A stretch of DNA of 64,000 nt from Parabacteroides johnsonii DSM 18315 (GCF_025151045.1 NZ_CP102285.1:372001-436000); one strand, 5' to 3'; positions 35,833 to 47,800 are shown, counted from the stretch's first letter. Numbers and translations are program-made. Notes: a model not told the origin generated them from the letters alone.

Positions 35833-35984
35833 AAAAAGGAGGTGTGTCGAAACTATCCTGTTCCCGCGCTTGACGCGGGATCGCATTAAAACTGGCCCTA
35901 TAAAAATCTGATTGATAAGGTCCGTCCTTTTGCGGCCCCGCATCAAGTGCGGGGACAAGGAGATTTTGACACACCACCTTTTAT
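35833..35984. repeat. Long nested inverted repeat downstream of glgP
   Basis: Outer arms AAAAAGGAGGTGTGTCGAAA (35833-35852) and TTTTGACACACCACCTTTT (35964-35982) enclose two GC-rich hairpins, CCCGCGCTTGACGCGGG and CCCCGCATCAAGTGCGGGG. It sits just past the glgP stop (minus strand) and may serve as its terminator. It resembles a palindromic dispersed element. Confidence 0.55.
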
Positions 35985-36004
35985 CTTTGTTGTGCTTGTA
36001 TCGA

Positions 36005-38575
36005 TTACAACTGGATCCAGCGGACGAAAGCGAAGTCCATACGGTGAGGCAATTCTTTGTTCACAGGGTAAACGCGGAAGCCCATCTTGTGAAGGCCTGC
36101 TTCGCTCGGAGTTGTCTTTAGTTCGAAGAACAGTTTGGAACCTTCTTCTTTTATCAGCTTGAACTGTTCTGTCGCCAGTAATTCCAACTGATGGTTATCC
36201 GGATTTTCTTTCGTAACAACCATTTCAACTCCTAACATACCTTTCAGTTCGTGGCGGTCGATAACCAGATCGAACTTATATTCTTTACCGACAACCGGAC
36301 CGTCAATAGCTAAATCCTGGCTGCATGTAAACGATTCAACCTGGAAGCTGTCCCAATGTTCTGCCACTTCTTCTTTCCATGCAGCGATTGCTTTGGCTTC
36401 GGCAAAACCGTTTTCGTGTAAGTGAGCGGAACGGGTTGCCAATTTGTTGTAGAAGCGGTCGATATAATCGTCCAACATACGTTTCATCGTATAGTCGGGA
36501 GCGATTTCAGACATCGAGTTCTTGATATACTGTATCCATTCAGGAGAGTATCCCTTGCTGTTTCTTGCATAATAAGTCGGGATGATCTCTGTTTCCAGTG
36601 TATGGTAGATAGTAGCGGCATCCAACTGGTCCTGATACTGCTGGTTTTCGTAAGTACGTTTGTCGGTCAATGCCCAACCTGCACCCGGTTTGTAACCTTC
36701 GTACCACCATCCGTCCAGTACGGAGAAGTTCAGGACACCGTTCATCTCAGCTTTTTCACCAGACGTACCGGATGCTTCCAGAGGACGGGTCGGAGTGTTC
36801 AACCAAACATCGACACCTGCGATCAGGTGACGGGCCAGACGCATATCGTAGTTTTCCAGGAAGATGATCTTTCCTAAGAATTCCGGACGGCGGGAGATTT
36901 CGACAATATGTTTGATCAATCCCTGTCCGCCACCATCGGCCGGGTGAGCTTTACCGGTGAATACGAACTGGATCGGATACTGTTCGTTGTTTACGATCTT
37001 AGCCAAACGATCCAAGTCGGTGAACAACAGGTGAGCACGTTTGTAAGTTGCGAAACGGCGACCGAAACCGATCAGCAGAGCGTTCGGGTTGATCTTGTCC
37101 AGGATGGAAACAACCTTTGCAGGATCTCCCTGGTTCTTCAGCCAGTTTGTCTTGTACTGATTCTTGATATATGTGATCAGCTTGTTCTTCAGAGTCTTGC
37201 GGATAGACCAGATGTCTTCGTCCGTAACATTCTGGATCGCTTCCCAATATTTCTTGTTAGACTGGTCTTTGAGGAACTTCTTGTCGAAATGTTCGGCAAA
37301 GAAACGTTTCCATTCGGTAGAAGCCCAAGTTGGCATGTGTACGCCGTTGGTCACATATCCTACGTGCAGTTCATCGGGGAAATAGCCTTTCCATACCGGA
37401 GCGAACATGCGCTGGGATACTTTTCCATGCAACCAGCTTACGCCGTTTGCTTCCTGGCAAGTATTCAAAGCGAATACACTCATAGAGAACTTCTCGTTGG
37501 AGCCCGGGTTTTCACGTCCCATATCGATAAATTCCTGCCAGCTGATACCTAACTTGCCGGGGAATTCACCCATGTAACGTCCGAACAGGCCTTCATCGAA
37601 GTAGTCGTGACCTGCCGGAACCGGTGTGTGAACGGTGTACAAAGCAGAAGCACGTACGACTTCCAGAGCTTGGTTGAATGACAGGCCGTCGTTCTGGATG
37701 AAATCTACCAGACGCTGTGCATTGATCAGCGCAGCGTGTCCTTCGTTGCAGTGGTAAATCTGCTTCTTGATTCCTAATTTGTTCAGCATCAGGATACCGC
37801 CGATACCCAACAGGTATTCCTGTTTCATACGGTTTTCCCAGTCACCGCCATACAGCTGATGGGTGATAGAGCGATCCCATTCGCTGTTCTGAGGAATATC
37901 CGTATCCATCAGATATAAAGGAACGCGTCCTACGCTTACTTTCCAGATGTGTGCATAAACGGTACGGCCGGGGTAGGGAACTTCCAATACCATCGGTTCG
38001 CCGTTCGCCTGCATGACCTGTGTAAGGGGTAGTGCGTTGAAGTTTTGCGGTTCGTAATTGGCAATCTGTTGTCCGTCCATAGACAGAGACTGTGTAAAGT
38101 ATCCGTAGCGATACAGGAAACCTACTGCTGTCAGGTCGATGTTGCTGTCGCTGGCTTCTTTCAAGTAGTCACCAGCCAATACACCCAGACCACCGGAGTA
38201 GATTTTCAGCACGTTTGTCAGACCATATTCCATGCTGAAATAGGCAACAGACGGTTTTGTCTGATCCGGTTTAACATCTACATAGTCCTTGAATATTGAG
38301 TACACAGCTTTGATTTCGGCCATCAGGACGTCATCTGCCAGGATTTCCTCAATACGCTTGTAGGACAGGCTTTGAAGTAAAAGTACGGGGTTACCTTCTG
38401 TTGATGCCCAGAGTTCAGAATCGATCTTACCGAATAATTTGGCTCCTTCATGGTTCCATACCCACCACAGGTTTGTCGCCATTTCATATAACGGCTGTAA
38501 TTGCTCGGGGAGCATAGAGTGGGAATAAACATCTTTCCAAATCGGGCTGTTTGCGTTATTCGCTTTGATTTTCAT
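36005..38575 (-). CDS. glgP: Alpha-glucan (glycogen/maltodextrin) phosphorylase, GT35
   Basis: 856 residues. It releases glucose 1-phosphate from alpha-1,4-glucans with PLP as cofactor; cytosolic. It belongs to the alpha-glucan phosphorylase subgroup with the N-terminal extension ([31 protein letters not shown]). Visible motifs are [18 protein letters not shown] (substrate loop), [23 protein letters not shown], and the PLP-lysine region [14 protein letters not shown], with Lys near 608. It lies 107 bp downstream of the glycogen synthase gene on the same strand and has its own -7 box (TATCTTTG, 38653 to 38646), so synthesis and breakdown can be regulated separately. Confidence 0.93.
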   Translation of the reverse strand: MKIKANNANSPIWKDVYSHSMLPEQLQPLYEMATNLWWVWNHEGAKLFGKIDSELWASTEGNPVLLLQSLSYKRIEEILADDVLMAEIKAVYSIFKDYVDVKPDQTKPSVAYFSMEYGLTNVLKIYSGGLGVLAGDYLKEASDSNIDLTAVGFLYRYGYFTQSLSMDGQQIANYEPQNFNALPLTQVMQANGEPMVLEVPYPGRTVYAHIWKVSVGRVPLYLMDTDIPQNSEWDRSITHQLYGGDWENRMKQEYLLGIGGILMLNKLGIKKQIYHCNEGHAALINAQRLVDFIQNDGLSFNQALEVVRASALYTVHTPVPAGHDYFDEGLFGRYMGEFPGKLGISWQEFIDMGRENPGSNEKFSMSVFALNTCQEANGVSWLHGKVSQRMFAPVWKGYFPDELHVGYVTNGVHMPTWASTEWKRFFAEHFDKKFLKDQSNKKYWEAIQNVTDEDIWSIRKTLKNKLITYIKNQYKTNWLKNQGDPAKVVSILDKINPNALLIGFGRRFATYKRAHLLFTDLDRLAKIVNNEQYPIQFVFTGKAHPADGGGQGLIKHIVEISRRPEFLGKIIFLENYDMRLARHLIAGVDVWLNTPTRPLEASGTSGEKAEMNGVLNFSVLDGWWYEGYKPGAGWALTDKRTYENQQYQDQLDAATIYHTLETEIIPTYYARNSKGYSPEWIQYIKNSMSEIAPDYTMKRMLDDYIDRFYNKLATRSAHLHENGFAEAKAIAAWKEEVAEHWDSFQVESFTCSQDLAIDGPVVGKEYKFDLVIDRHELKGMLGVEMVVTKENPDNHQLELLATEQFKLIKEEGSKLFFELKTTPSEAGLHKMGFRVYPVNKELPHRMDFAFVRWIQL

Positions 38576-38645
38576 TATTGTGAAGTTTAAAATGTTTCAA
38601 TTTTTATTTTATTATTGTCTCATCTCTATTTTGCCTAAAACGCTG

Positions 38646-38653
38646 CAAAGATA
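38646..38653 (-). promoter_or_regulatory. -7 promoter box of glgP
   Basis: TATCTTTG on the minus strand, about 70 bp before the glgP ATG, in the gap between glycogen synthase and glgP. Confidence 0.4.
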
Positions 38654-38682
38654 GAGATTATCTGTTTAATTATGAGCGTATT

Positions 38683-40341
38683 TTAATTATTTCTTTTGTT
38701 TGCATGTTCCAAAGCGATTCTGAAAGCCTCTTCATAGTAGACAATGAATTTGCTCCATTCTGCTTTTGCCGCCAGACAGAAACTGCGTTTCCGGATCTCT
38801 TCCGCTTCCTTTTTGTCCTTTCCAGCGAGTGTCAGGATCGAAGACGTGATGGCATCTGCTACTTCGAAATAATTAAAATCGTCACGGTTCACGACGGCTA
38901 CGCCTTCGCTGATGTTGTTGCCTGTCACATGCTTTTTAGCCCATAGACCGAAACCGGCAAGATCGGTGGTAATGGTCGGAATCCCGAATGCGATACTTTC
39001 CAGCGGAGTGTATCCCCAAGGTTCGTAGTAGGAAGGATAGACGGTCGCATCCATACCGATCAGCAGATCGTAGTAGGGTTTATTGAAGATTCCGTCGCGT
39101 CCGTCCAGGTAGCAAGGTACAAAAATGATTTTCAGCTTGTCGGCCGCTGAATTGGTGAAACCGGAATGGGAGATATAGTTCAGCACCTTGTCCTGCTCCA
39201 TCAGATTCAGCCAATGTGTGACGAATGGCATTTGCATGGGAGAGGTGGTGCGGATATTCTTGTCGATGACTTCTTTCAAGTCTGCGCGTGCATCGCGTAC
39301 CCAGGCCGGAACCATGATGAAGGCGACGACTTCGCGCTGGAGCCTGCCGGAAGTGCGTACCCGGTTCATAGCTTCGATAAAGACGTCGATACCTTTGTTG
39401 CGGTATTCGTAGCGGCCGCTGGTGGAAACCAGAAATGCATCCGGGGAGATAGGGCATCCGAGCAGTTTCTCTGCGACGTTGAGCAGATCGCGGCGGGCAG
39501 CCGTACGCTTCTTGTCGTATTCCTTGTCGGTCGGGACGAAGTTGGGCTCGAAACCGTTCGGCGTGACGATGTCCGGCGCTTTGTCCAGCAATTGTTTACA
39601 CTCGCGAGCTGTAATGTCACTCACTGTCGTAAAGCAGTCGACATGCAAGGCAGTCTGTTTTTCCAACGAATGCTTTGCTTCCATATTCAGCTCTCCGGCC
39701 ATCTGGTCACCGTTGTAGCCGTCCATATAAGCATACAGGGCTTTGTTGTTTCCGGCGATGGAACGGCCGATAGAAGTGGCATGTGTCGTGAAGAGCGTTG
39801 CGATGGCCGGGAGTTGTTTTTGGATGTAAAGCGCACCCATTCCCAGCATCCATTCATTGAACAGAGCGGCAACCTTTTTGTCTTCCAGCTTGTAAAAATG
39901 ATAAAAACTTTCGATGACCTTACCTACCGCGTAAGCGAAGATACAGGATTCGTCGTAGTCACCATATGCGTGGATCGAGTCTACGCGGAAACTTTCCCAC
40001 ATCGAGTAGAAAAAAGCATCTCTTTCTTTGAAGAAAGGTTTAAAATCTACCAAGATTACAGGCGGTGTCCCCGGAACATTCCATCGGCCTACTTTTACTT
40101 TCAAATTTTCAGTGGTCTTCGTATAAGTTTTCCAGTCAGCAAACAGAACATCGTCTTCAATAAAGTCGGGAGCGTTTGTATTATCCCACACATCGGGTCC
40201 TATAAAGATCAGCTTATCTTTAAATGACTGTTGTAACGTATGAGCTTTCGTTGAAAGGACGGTATAAATACCGCCTACTTTATTACATACTTCCCAACTG
40301 CTCTCGAAAAGATATTCTGGCGTTGTTGTTGTATTATCCAT
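38683..40341 (-). CDS. Glycogen synthase, GT3 (eukaryote-like) type
   Basis: 552 residues. It uses a nucleotide glucose to extend alpha-1,4-glucan. The start LFESSWEVCNKVGGIYTVLS is characteristic of GT3 (fungal/animal GYS-like) synthases rather than the bacterial GlgA KTGGL type. Other family marks are NEWMLGMGALYIQKQ, TTHATSIGRSIAGNN, and the catalytic Glu pair in YPSYYEPWGYTPLESIAFG (E-x7-E). Regulatory N- and C-terminal extensions of eukaryotic enzymes are absent. It precedes glgP in the same direction. Confidence 0.92.
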   Translation of the reverse strand: MDNTTTTPEYLFESSWEVCNKVGGIYTVLSTKAHTLQQSFKDKLIFIGPDVWDNTNAPDFIEDDVLFADWKTYTKTTENLKVKVGRWNVPGTPPVILVDFKPFFKERDAFFYSMWESFRVDSIHAYGDYDESCIFAYAVGKVIESFYHFYKLEDKKVAALFNEWMLGMGALYIQKQLPAIATLFTTHATSIGRSIAGNNKALYAYMDGYNGDQMAGELNMEAKHSLEKQTALHVDCFTTVSDITARECKQLLDKAPDIVTPNGFEPNFVPTDKEYDKKRTAARRDLLNVAEKLLGCPISPDAFLVSTSGRYEYRNKGIDVFIEAMNRVRTSGRLQREVVAFIMVPAWVRDARADLKEVIDKNIRTTSPMQMPFVTHWLNLMEQDKVLNYISHSGFTNSAADKLKIIFVPCYLDGRDGIFNKPYYDLLIGMDATVYPSYYEPWGYTPLESIAFGIPTITTDLAGFGLWAKKHVTGNNISEGVAVVNRDDFNYFEVADAITSSILTLAGKDKKEAEEIRKRSFCLAAKAEWSKFIVYYEEAFRIALEHANKRNN

Positions 40342-40377
40342 AAACGATTTTGTTTATAATCAGATATTTTGAGGGGG

Positions 40378-40408
40378 CAAAGATACGAATTTTTGTCTTT
40401 TTTTCAAC
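40378..40408 (-). promoter_or_regulatory. Likely promoter of the glycogen synthase gene
   Basis: On the minus strand GTTG, a 19-bp spacer and TATCTTTG (40385 to 40378). The -7 box is exact and the -33 box is one base off. Confidence 0.5.
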
Positions 40409-40415
40409 TATAGGG

Positions 40416-40445
40416 CTTGTTTAATGAATGAATTATGTAGATTTG
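40416..40445 (+). promoter_or_regulatory. Likely promoter of the 94-residue protein gene and followers
   Basis: CTTG, an 18-bp spacer and TAGATTTG (40438-40445), 24 bp before the ATG at 40470. Confidence 0.45.
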
Positions 40446-40469
40446 TAGATATTTTAAATGTAGATAACT

Positions 40470-40754
40470 ATGGCTAAAAGAAGAATTTTAAAGAAAGACA
40501 TCAGCTATGTGGCTGGCGATTTGTTTTCGGAAGCATTGGTTTGTATGCTGTATATCCCGGGAGTCGATTCAGGGAAGGCTGACGTGGTGATGGCGAGAAT
40601 ACTCGATATGCAGGACGAATTTATTCGTCGTGCCAACCGTCCGGACGGAAAAGACAACCCAAAACGGGTGAAAGAATATTATCGTAAATTACGGGCGGAT
40701 CTGCAAACGGAAGTCAACGCAATAGCAACTGAAATCGGAGAGTTGAGCAAATAG
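40470..40754 (+). CDS. Small conserved-looking cytosolic protein, unknown
   Basis: 94 residues, all-helical by eye, with a basic start (MAKRRILKKDISYVAGDLF) and no signal peptide. The middle (ADVVMARILDMQDEFIRRAN) is amphipathic, followed by a charged KRVKEYYRKLRADL helix. I do not recognise a named domain. It is 10 bp ahead of the acyltransferase gene and probably co-transcribed with it. Confidence 0.75.
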   Translation: MAKRRILKKDISYVAGDLFSEALVCMLYIPGVDSGKADVVMARILDMQDEFIRRANRPDGKDNPKRVKEYYRKLRADLQTEVNAIATEIGELSK

Positions 40755-40764
40755 AAAATAAAGA

Positions 40765-41310
40765 ATGAAGAAAGCTATAAGTAAGGCACTTCTTCGCTTG
40801 GCCGGCTGGAAACTTGGACCGGTGGTTGAGGATGTGCCTAAATGTGTGATATGTGTGGCTCCGCATACCAGCAATTGGGATTTTATCGTAGGAAAACTGT
40901 TTTATACCTCGATTGGTCGTAATGCCAGTTTCCTGATTAAAAAGGAATGGTTCTTTTTCCCGTTCAACCTGTTGTTCGACTGGTTGGGAGGTGTGCCTGT
41001 CGATCGCTGTAAGCGAACCTCAGTGACGGACCAGATGGTGGATCAGTTTAACCTGCGGAAAGAATTTCAGCTGGCCGTAACTCCCGAAGGTACACGCAAA
41101 CGGGTGGATGATTGGAAGAAAGGATTCTACTATATTGCACAAAAAGCCAACGTACCTATCCTGATGGCCTATTTCGACTACGAAAAGAAAGAGGCCGGTT
41201 TTAAAGGAGTATTTTATCCTACGGGTGATGCGGATAAAGATATCCGTGAGATCCGTGAGCATTACAGAGGTGTGACAGCTTGTCACCCGGAAAACTTTGT
41301 TCAAATTTAA
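40765..41310 (+). CDS. 1-acyl-glycerol-3-phosphate acyltransferase-like protein (PlsC family)
   Basis: 181 residues. The PlsC fold is suggested by the block-I-like motif APHTSNWDF (His-x4-Asp variant: HTSNWD, about 31-36), the substrate motif VTPEGTRKRVDDWKKGFYYIA (EGTR), and VPILMAYFDYEKKEAG. There is no N-terminal membrane helix, unlike full-length PlsC, so it resembles the short soluble subgroup. A role in phospholipid or lipid-A-type acyl transfer is inferred. It sits 4 bp before the nitrilase gene in a three-gene run. Confidence 0.82.
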   Translation: MKKAISKALLRLAGWKLGPVVEDVPKCVICVAPHTSNWDFIVGKLFYTSIGRNASFLIKKEWFFFPFNLLFDWLGGVPVDRCKRTSVTDQMVDQFNLRKEFQLAVTPEGTRKRVDDWKKGFYYIAQKANVPILMAYFDYEKKEAGFKGVFYPTGDADKDIREIREHYRGVTACHPENFVQI

Positions 41311-41314
41311 TATT

Positions 41315-42097
41315 ATGGCAGATAATTTGCGTATCAGTATGGTCCAGTCCCATATTATTTGGGAGGACAGAGATGAAAACCTGGGGTATTATGGAGAACT
41401 GCTCCGGCGGGTCAGTGGTAGGACGGACATAGCCGTTTTGCCGGAAACCTTTACGACAGGTTTCTCTATGGATGTGGAAAAGCTGGCCGACACGATGGAC
41501 GGGTCTACCATCCCTACCATAAAGGGGTGGGCGAAGAAATATAAACTTGCTGTGGCCGGCAGCTTTATCGCAAAAGAAGACGGGAAATTCTTCAACCGCG
41601 CTTTTTTCGTCACGCCCGAAGGTGAGACTTATTTGTATGACAAACGGCATTTATTCCGGATGGCGGGCGAAGACCGGCATTTCACAGCCGGGGATAAACG
41701 GACGATCGTACGGTATAAGGACTGGAATATCTGTTTGCAAGTTTGCTATGATCTTCGTTTTCCGGTTTGGAGCCGGAACGTGAACAACGAATATGATCTG
41801 CTGATCTATGTCGCCAACTGGCCCGAGGCGCGTAAGAAAGTTTGGAAGACGCTGCTCCAGGCACGTGCTATGGAGAATATGGCGTATGTCTGCGGGGTGA
41901 ACCGGGTAGGGATCGACGGCAAGGGGTTTGTCTACCGGGGCGATTCCATGATCTTCTCTCCGAAAGGGAAAAAGCTGGCGGATGCTGGCAAACGTGAGGA
42001 AGTCACCCGTACGTGTACGCTTACCCGTGCAGACCTGGAAGAACTAAGAGGTAAGTTTCCGGCATGGAAGGACGCGGATATGTTTGAGATCAAATGA
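41315..42097 (+). CDS. Carbon-nitrogen hydrolase (omega-amidase/nitrilase family)
   Basis: 261 residues from MADNLRISMVQ at 41315; an in-frame ATG at 41297 overlaps the previous gene. The catalytic triad is visible: Glu in VLPETFTTGFS, Lys in YDKRHLFRMAGE, and Cys in NICLQVCYDLRFPVW. ENMAYVCGVNRVGIDG is the usual downstream motif. The sequence pattern is closest to YafV-type omega-amidases, which hydrolyse alpha-ketoglutaramate in methionine salvage. That specificity is inferred. Confidence 0.9.
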   Translation: MADNLRISMVQSHIIWEDRDENLGYYGELLRRVSGRTDIAVLPETFTTGFSMDVEKLADTMDGSTIPTIKGWAKKYKLAVAGSFIAKEDGKFFNRAFFVTPEGETYLYDKRHLFRMAGEDRHFTAGDKRTIVRYKDWNICLQVCYDLRFPVWSRNVNNEYDLLIYVANWPEARKKVWKTLLQARAMENMAYVCGVNRVGIDGKGFVYRGDSMIFSPKGKKLADAGKREEVTRTCTLTRADLEELRGKFPAWKDADMFEIK

Positions 42098-42130
42098 TAT
42101 TTCCCAGATAAAATTTCGGATTTGAACATA

Positions 42131-42172
42131 AAAAAAGCGATTGCTGGTTATTCCCGGCAATCGCTTTTTTTG
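42131..42172. terminator. Bidirectional terminator, amidase/dnaK
   Basis: AAAAAAGCGATTGC (42131-42144) pairs perfectly with GCAATCGCTTTTTT (42157-42170). It serves the convergent amidase (+) and dnaK (-) genes. Confidence 0.88.
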
Positions 42173-42192
42173 TGTTATGTGAAAATATGTGT

Positions 42193-44109
42193 TTACTTCA
42201 CTTCCTCGAAGTCAACATCCGTTACACCGCCATCCTGCTTGTTGTTTCCGGCGTTGCCACCAGCTTGTTGACCGAAGTCAGGACCCGGTTGTGCGCCACC
42301 CTGTGCATTCTGGGCATTGTACATTTCCTGGCTTGCAGCCTGGAATACGCTGTTCAGTTCCGCCATAGCGGCATCGATACCGGCGATATCCTGAGCCTTG
42401 TGAGCTTCTTTTAGCTTGTTCAAAGCTGTTTCGATAGGAGCCTTCTTGTCTGCCGGAAGTTTGTCACCCAGATCCTTCAACTGTTTTTCAGTCTGGAAGA
42501 TCATGCTGTCGGCTTGGTTCAGTTTGTCGATACGTTCTTTTTCTTTCTTATCGGCTTCGGCGTTAGCTTGAGCTTCTTCTTTCATACGTTTTACTTCGTC
42601 GTCGCTCAAACCGCTGGAAGCCTCGATACGGATGCTCTGTACTTTTCCGGTGCCTTTGTCCTTAGCCGATACATTCAAGATACCGTTTGCGTCGATATCG
42701 AAAGTAACTTCGATCTGAGGAACACCACGCTGTGCGGCTGGAATTCCGTCGAGATGGAAACGACCGATCGATTTATTGTCTTTAGCCAGTGAACGTTCAC
42801 CCTGCAATACGTGGATCTCTACAGAAGGCTGGTTGTCAACGGCAGTTGTAAATGTCTCAGACTTCTTGGTAGGAATAGTCGTATTGGCTTCGATCAACTT
42901 GGTCATTACGCCACCCATTGTTTCGATACCCAATGACAACGGAGTAACATCGAGCAGCAGAACGTCTTTTACTTCACCTGTCAATACACCACCCTGGATG
43001 GCAGCACCTACAGCCACTACTTCGTCCGGATTGACACCTTTTGACGGAGCCTTGCCGAAGAATTTTTCAACGATGGCCTGTACAGCCGGAATACGTGTCG
43101 AACCACCTACCAGGATTACTTCGTCGATGTCGGAAGTGCTCAAACCTGCATCTTTCAAAGACTGGCGGCAAGGTTCGATACAAGCCTGGATCAGACTGTC
43201 TGCCAACTGTTCGAATTTAGCACGTGTCAGTGTCTTGACCAAGTGTTTTGGAACACCGTTTACCGGCATGATATACGGCAGGTTGATTTCCGTGCTTGTC
43301 GTACTTGACAATTCGATCTTTGCTTTTTCAGCCGCTTCTTTCAAACGTTGCAAAGCCATCGGGTCCTTACGCAGGTCGACGCCTTCTTCGCGCAGGAATT
43401 CTTCTGCCAGCCAGTCGATGATCACATGGTCGAAGTCGTCACCTCCCAGGTGAGTATCACCGTTTGTGGATTTTACTTCAAACACACCGTCTCCTAATTC
43501 CAGGATAGAGATATCGAATGTACCGCCACCCAAGTCGAATACGGCGATCTTCATGTCTTTGTTCGTTTTGTCCAAACCGTAAGCCAAAGATGCGGCAGTC
43601 GGTTCGTTTACGATACGGCGAACGTTCAAACCTGCAATTTCACCGGCTTCCTTAGTAGCCTGGCGCTGTGCGTCGCTAAAGTAGGCCGGAACGGTGATAA
43701 CGGCTTCCGTTACTTCCTGTCCTAAATAGTCTTCAGCAGTTTTCTTCATTTTCTGAAGTACCATTGCGGAAATTTCCTGCGGAGTATAGAGACGTCCTTC
43801 GATATCGACACGCGGTGTATTGTTGTCACCACGAACTACCTTATAAGGTACGCGGTTGATTTCTTTCTGAACCTGATCATAGGTTTCACCCATGAAACGT
43901 TTGATAGAGAATATTGTTTTTTCCGGGTTTGTGATAGCCTGACGTTTTGCAGGATCACCTACCTTACGTTCACCTCCTTCAACAAATGCAACGATTGAAG
44001 GCGTCGTTCTTTTTCCTTCGCTGTTTGCAATTACAACCGGTTCGTTACCTTCCAATACGGCAACACAAGAATTGGTTGTTCCTAAGTCGATTCCGATAAT
44101 TTTTCCCAT
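42193..44109 (-). CDS. dnaK: Molecular chaperone DnaK (Hsp70)
   Basis: 638 residues, the normal length. The ATPase domain has [13 protein letters not shown] (phosphate 1), [29 protein letters not shown] (phosphate 2) and [12 protein letters not shown] (adenosine). The linker [15 protein letters not shown] leads into the substrate-binding domain. The end is a Gly/Gln/Ala-rich tail with the terminal VDFEEVK, like the EEVD-type ends. dnaJ and grpE are not adjacent. No CIRCE element was found in the upstream 150 bp. Confidence 0.97.
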   Translation of the reverse strand: MGKIIGIDLGTTNSCVAVLEGNEPVVIANSEGKRTTPSIVAFVEGGERKVGDPAKRQAITNPEKTIFSIKRFMGETYDQVQKEINRVPYKVVRGDNNTPRVDIEGRLYTPQEISAMVLQKMKKTAEDYLGQEVTEAVITVPAYFSDAQRQATKEAGEIAGLNVRRIVNEPTAASLAYGLDKTNKDMKIAVFDLGGGTFDISILELGDGVFEVKSTNGDTHLGGDDFDHVIIDWLAEEFLREEGVDLRKDPMALQRLKEAAEKAKIELSSTTSTEINLPYIMPVNGVPKHLVKTLTRAKFEQLADSLIQACIEPCRQSLKDAGLSTSDIDEVILVGGSTRIPAVQAIVEKFFGKAPSKGVNPDEVVAVGAAIQGGVLTGEVKDVLLLDVTPLSLGIETMGGVMTKLIEANTTIPTKKSETFTTAVDNQPSVEIHVLQGERSLAKDNKSIGRFHLDGIPAAQRGVPQIEVTFDIDANGILNVSAKDKGTGKVQSIRIEASSGLSDDEVKRMKEEAQANAEADKKEKERIDKLNQADSMIFQTEKQLKDLGDKLPADKKAPIETALNKLKEAHKAQDIAGIDAAMAELNSVFQAASQEMYNAQNAQGGAQPGPDFGQQAGGNAGNNKQDGGVTDVDFEEVK

Positions 44110-44877
44110 AATTTTCTACTATTTTATATTGTTATTATTTTCCTGTATTTGCTTTTCTCTTTCGAGTTGCATTAACTATTCTACAAATCGTATGCCAAAG
44201 TAACAAGGATAGGTTTAGAAAAGTTCAGGTGGCAGGAAGTGTGACAATACGTCAGTTTCTCTTGCTGCCCCTAACGAAAATATGGATTATATTATAATAT
44301 GTATGTTAGTAGATTTTTTTTGTGGATATGGCAGAATATGAAGTTGAGCCTATGCTTTGATAAAATGGCTAACCGTATGAGTAGGGGGTTACCTGTTGGA
44401 CGACCGAGAAGAGGTTGTCGCGAAGAATGTTTTTTCTGATGAAGATTTTTTTTGTAATGTATTGAATCGTAGAAGCTTGTTACTTTTTTGTAAAAAAAAG
44501 AATATATATTTATGAATATTCAATTTTAGTCAATAACTTTGGCGCCCAAAATGAATATTCTTTTGATCAATTTAATTTAGACAGTGTAATTTGCTATTAA
44601 CTTAGGACAATGATGTTATGAACATGTGCTGAATGTTGAGATATGTGTTTTTAAATTCTTGATTTACAAAAGGTTGTTTACTTGTCTGGAATATAAAACT
44701 ACATAGAAAGTATTGAATAGTTTCCTCTTTAGGTCATTATTCGAATGGGATAACATGGTTTTAAGTAAATGTGTTAACGCGCACATTTGCAGTGAATAAG
44801 CTTGTCGTATTGATTGTTATGCGAATCTATAAATTCTAATATAAACTATCAAACTTAATACTAAACTGAAAAATTGT
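44110..44877. other. Long intergenic region between dnaK and SusC 2
   Basis: 768 bp without a supportable gene, AT-rich, holding the divergent promoters of dnaK and SusC 2. A possible -7 box TAACTTTG is at 44534-44541. A small stem GGACGACC/GGTTGTCGC lies near 44400-44425. A long leader or distal promoter for SusC 2 is likely, given its distance from the ATG at 44878. Confidence 0.4.
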
Positions 44878-47800
44878 ATGAAGAATCGTGTTTTTAGTTT
44901 CTTACCCCGATTTAGTATCTTGTTGCTATTTTTGGGGATGGTTATTGGCGAAGCCTATGCGCAATCGCAGACGATAACCGGTGTTGTTAAGGATCAGACG
45001 GGTGAACCGCTGATCGGTGTGAACGTAATGGAAAAGGGCACTACGAATGGCTCTATTACGGATGTGGATGGAAAATATAGCCTGACTGTCAATGGCAGCA
45101 AGGCTATTGTTACATTTTCTTATATCGGATATTTGTCACAGGACATTACGGTTGGAAACCAGAAAATGATTGATGTGACGATGAAAGAAGATACGGAAGA
45201 ACTGGAGGAAGTTGTTGTGATCGGTTACGGTACGGCAAAGAAAAAAGACTTGACCGGTGCTATTTCGACTGTGAAAGCGGAAAACATGGAAAAGGAGACT
45301 CCCCGTTCTGTACAGGACCTTTTGCGTGCAAGTGCTTCCGGTCTTTCTATCGGTATTTCGACAGATGCTGCCGGTACGGCTAATTTGCAGGTGCGTGGTA
45401 AAAATACGCTGACTGCAGGATCTTCTCCTTTGTTGGTTTTGGACGGTGTTATTTATGACGGCGATTTGTCTGATATCAATCCGATGGATATTCAGTCAGT
45501 AGATGTATTGAAGGACGCCAGCTCCGTAGCCGTTTATGGTGCAAAAGCCGCGAATGGCGTAGTTGCCATTACAACTAAGAAAGGTAAAACAGGCAAACCG
45601 GTTGTATCTTTCAATGCAAATGTCGGTTTTGCACAGCCTTCACGTATTCCGGCAGCCTTGGATGGTCCCGGATTTATCCAGTTCCGTAAAGACTATCAGG
45701 AAGGCAAACTGACTCCGGAAGAAATGGCAAAAGTACCGGGTAAATTTACAGACCCGCGTCAATTAAGCGGCCTTGGAGTCGATCCGTTGACTTGGTATAA
45801 CTATGACCAGTCAACTCCTGTAACGACTTTGCCTTCCGAACAGGAAATGCTGACAACCTGGTTAGGCCGTCTGGATTTCAAGACTGTTGAAATTGAAAAC
45901 TATCTGAACGGTGTTGAAACAAATTGGGATGATATTGTCTTCCAAACTGCTTTACAGCAGGATTATACTGCCAGTATAAGCAATAAGAAAGAGGATCTTT
46001 CTTATTATTGGTCTTTAGGATATGCTGACCGCGAAGGCATTCGCGTTGGCGATCGTTTCAAGAACTTCCGTACCCGTTTGAACTTGGAATCGAAAGTAAC
46101 CAACTTCCTGACTATCGGTTTGACTTCCCAGTTCGCGACTAAAGACAAGGGTGCACAGGCTGCCGATGTTACTCAGCGTACAAATAACTCACCTTATACC
46201 CCCAATGATATCGATGATCCGGACAGCCCGTATCGTATGTATCCTTCCGGTGACAACAATGGTAAGAATCCGTTTTTCGATAACATGTATCGTGACAAAC
46301 GCGAAATTGAACATACGCTGAATGCAAATATTTATGCGATTGTAAAACTTCCGTTTGGAATTGAGTATCAAATGAACTATACCCCGAAATATAAATGGTA
46401 TGAGTTTATGAAACATGAATCAGCCGAACATCCTGAATGGGCAGGAAAAGGTGGATATGCAGAGCGTAGAAATTCAAAAAGCTTTAACTGGTTATTAGAT
46501 AATATCATCCGCTGGAAACATCAATTTAACGGAGGACATAATTTTGAAGTGACCTTATTGGCAAATGCTGAAAAAGGACAATATTGGGATACGTATGTAG
46601 GTGCTCAGAATTTCTCACCGAGCGATTTGCTGGGTTATCATAATATGGGAGCCGGGACTGTTCTGTCTTTCTTGCAAGATGATGGTAAAAACCAGGATAC
46701 ATACAGGACTGGCGATGCTTTGATGGGACGTCTGTATTATTCTTATAAGGATAAATATATGGTGACGGCCTCTGTTCGTCGTGACGGTTATTCTGCTTTT
46801 GGTATGATGAACCCGCGTGCGACTTTCCCTGCTGTCGCTTTAGGATGGGTTTTCACTTCCGAGAAATTTATGGAACCGGCAAGCGATTGGTTGAATTACG
46901 GTAAGTTGCGTTTCTCATGGGGACAGAACGGTAACCGTGATATCGGTCAGTATGAAGCATTGGCATGGCTGAAATCATCTTTGAGTCCGTTTATCGATCA
47001 GAATGGTAATATCTATGTGACATCACAGGTCTATGTAGACCACATGGGTAACACGGCTTTGAAATGGGAGCGTACCGGTTCTTATAATATCGGTTTGGAC
47101 TTTTCTTTGTTCAACGACAGATTGAGAGGTTCTATGGAAACCTATATGTCTGAAACGAACGACTTGTTGGTTAAACGTTCTTTGCCGAATATCACCGGGT
47201 TCTCTGATGTAAAGGCAAACTTGGGTGCTTTGACAAACCGTGGTTTTGAATTGTCTCTGAATGGTGATGTGATGAGCAGAAAGGACTTTAACTGGAATTC
47301 GAGCGTTACTTTCTCTTTCAACCGTCGTAAGATCAAACATCTTTACGGAGATATGGAAGACATCAAGGATGAAAACGGTAATGTGATTGGTCAGAAGGAA
47401 GCTGACGACTACAAAAACAAGTGGTTTATCGGTCATGACCCCGACCAGATCTGGGATTACGAAGGTGATGGCGTATGGCAGCTTGGAGAAGAGGAAGAAG
47501 CGGCCAAATATGGAAATAAGCCGGGTGACTTCAAATATGTAGACCAGAATGGCGATGGAGTATTGAATGACCAGGATAAAGTGTTCCAGAAGTACAAAAC
47601 TCCCCGTTTCTACCTGTCTTGGAGAAATGAGTTCACTTATAAAGACTTCTCTTTGTCTTTCATGATGTATTCTCATATCGGAACATACGGTACATTCAAT
47701 CCGGCTGCAAACGCCATTGAATTGGCAGACCGTCGCAGTGCTTTGGATATCGAACGCTGGACAGTCAATAACCCGACAAATGAATATGGACGTCTGGGAT

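Noticed and set aside
39166-40227. 353-codon frame antisense to glycogen synthase
   Set aside because: The sense strand encodes a complete GT3 enzyme; the antisense protein has no recognisable motif.
42193-44280. CIRCE/HrcA operator for dnaK
   Set aside because: No TTAGCACTC-N9-GAGTGCTAA-like repeat is visible upstream.
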